Shown: piece by piece, positions 5,778 through 5,803 of the stretch | Layout of the letters: every line of letters starts with the position of its first letter | Numbering within the stretch: position 1 is the stretch's first letter | From: Candidatus Zixiibacteriota bacterium | GTDB lineage: Bacteria; Zixibacteria; MSB-5A5; SM1-73 | Direction of reading: 5' to 3' | NCBI GenBank assembly: GCA_023127875.1 | Contig: JAGMFA010000127.1 | Span: 1-5,803, forward strand | Length of the DNA: 5,803 bases | The notes under the pieces: generated by a model | Database searches by the model: none | The model's input: the letters and a program-made list of their open reading frames with translations, nothing else | What the model was told of the DNA's origin: nothing | Made by a program: the position numbers and the translations under genes

Positions 5778-5803
5778 TTGGATGATAACGTCTACAGGTA
5801 GCA

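Overview
The window holds two protein genes, both on the minus strand, separated by about 1.29 kb of non-coding DNA packed with palindromes and one long direct repeat. No rRNA, tRNA, CRISPR array, transposase or other mobile-element gene is visible. The larger protein, a DUF2723-type membrane glycosyltransferase with a TPR tail, is a family common in Bacteroidota and related FCB-type or candidate-phylum bacteria. The other is a secreted propeller-like protein. Together with AT-rich spacers full of GC-rich hairpins, they suggest an uncultured bacterium of that general kind (for example a Zixibacteria, KSB1 or WOR-3 relative). That placement is a guess from gene style, not a measurement.

Left part (1-1772): an uninterrupted minus-strand reading frame of 587 codons starts at 1761 with a perfect AGGAGG ribosome site. 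It runs off the left edge without a stop. It encodes a signal peptide followed by a cysteine-rich extracellular protein with short repeats reminiscent of sialidase-type beta-propellers. Its C-terminus, which would tell how it is anchored or exported, lies outside the window.

Middle (1773-3053): no convincing gene. From 1980 to 2580 there is a run of at least seven hairpins with different sequences, ending in a roughly 117-nt multibranched inverted-repeat structure. From 2581 to 2788 the DNA is AT-rich and nearly featureless. From 2789 to 3032 an 87-bp sequence occurs twice in direct orientation (4 mismatches). Between the two copies lie two adjacent hairpins whose loops are complementary to each other.

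Right part (3054-5803): a complete 853-residue DUF2723/TPR protein starts at a GTG with a good ribosome site. A strong sigma-70-like promoter (TTGACA / TATATT) lies about 75-100 bp upstream, and the leader between them contains a small hairpin. It therefore looks transcribed alone.

The two proteins could be functionally linked, with the membrane enzyme glycosylating exported proteins such as the secreted one. Only co-orientation and adjacency support this, and the long spacer argues against a shared operon.
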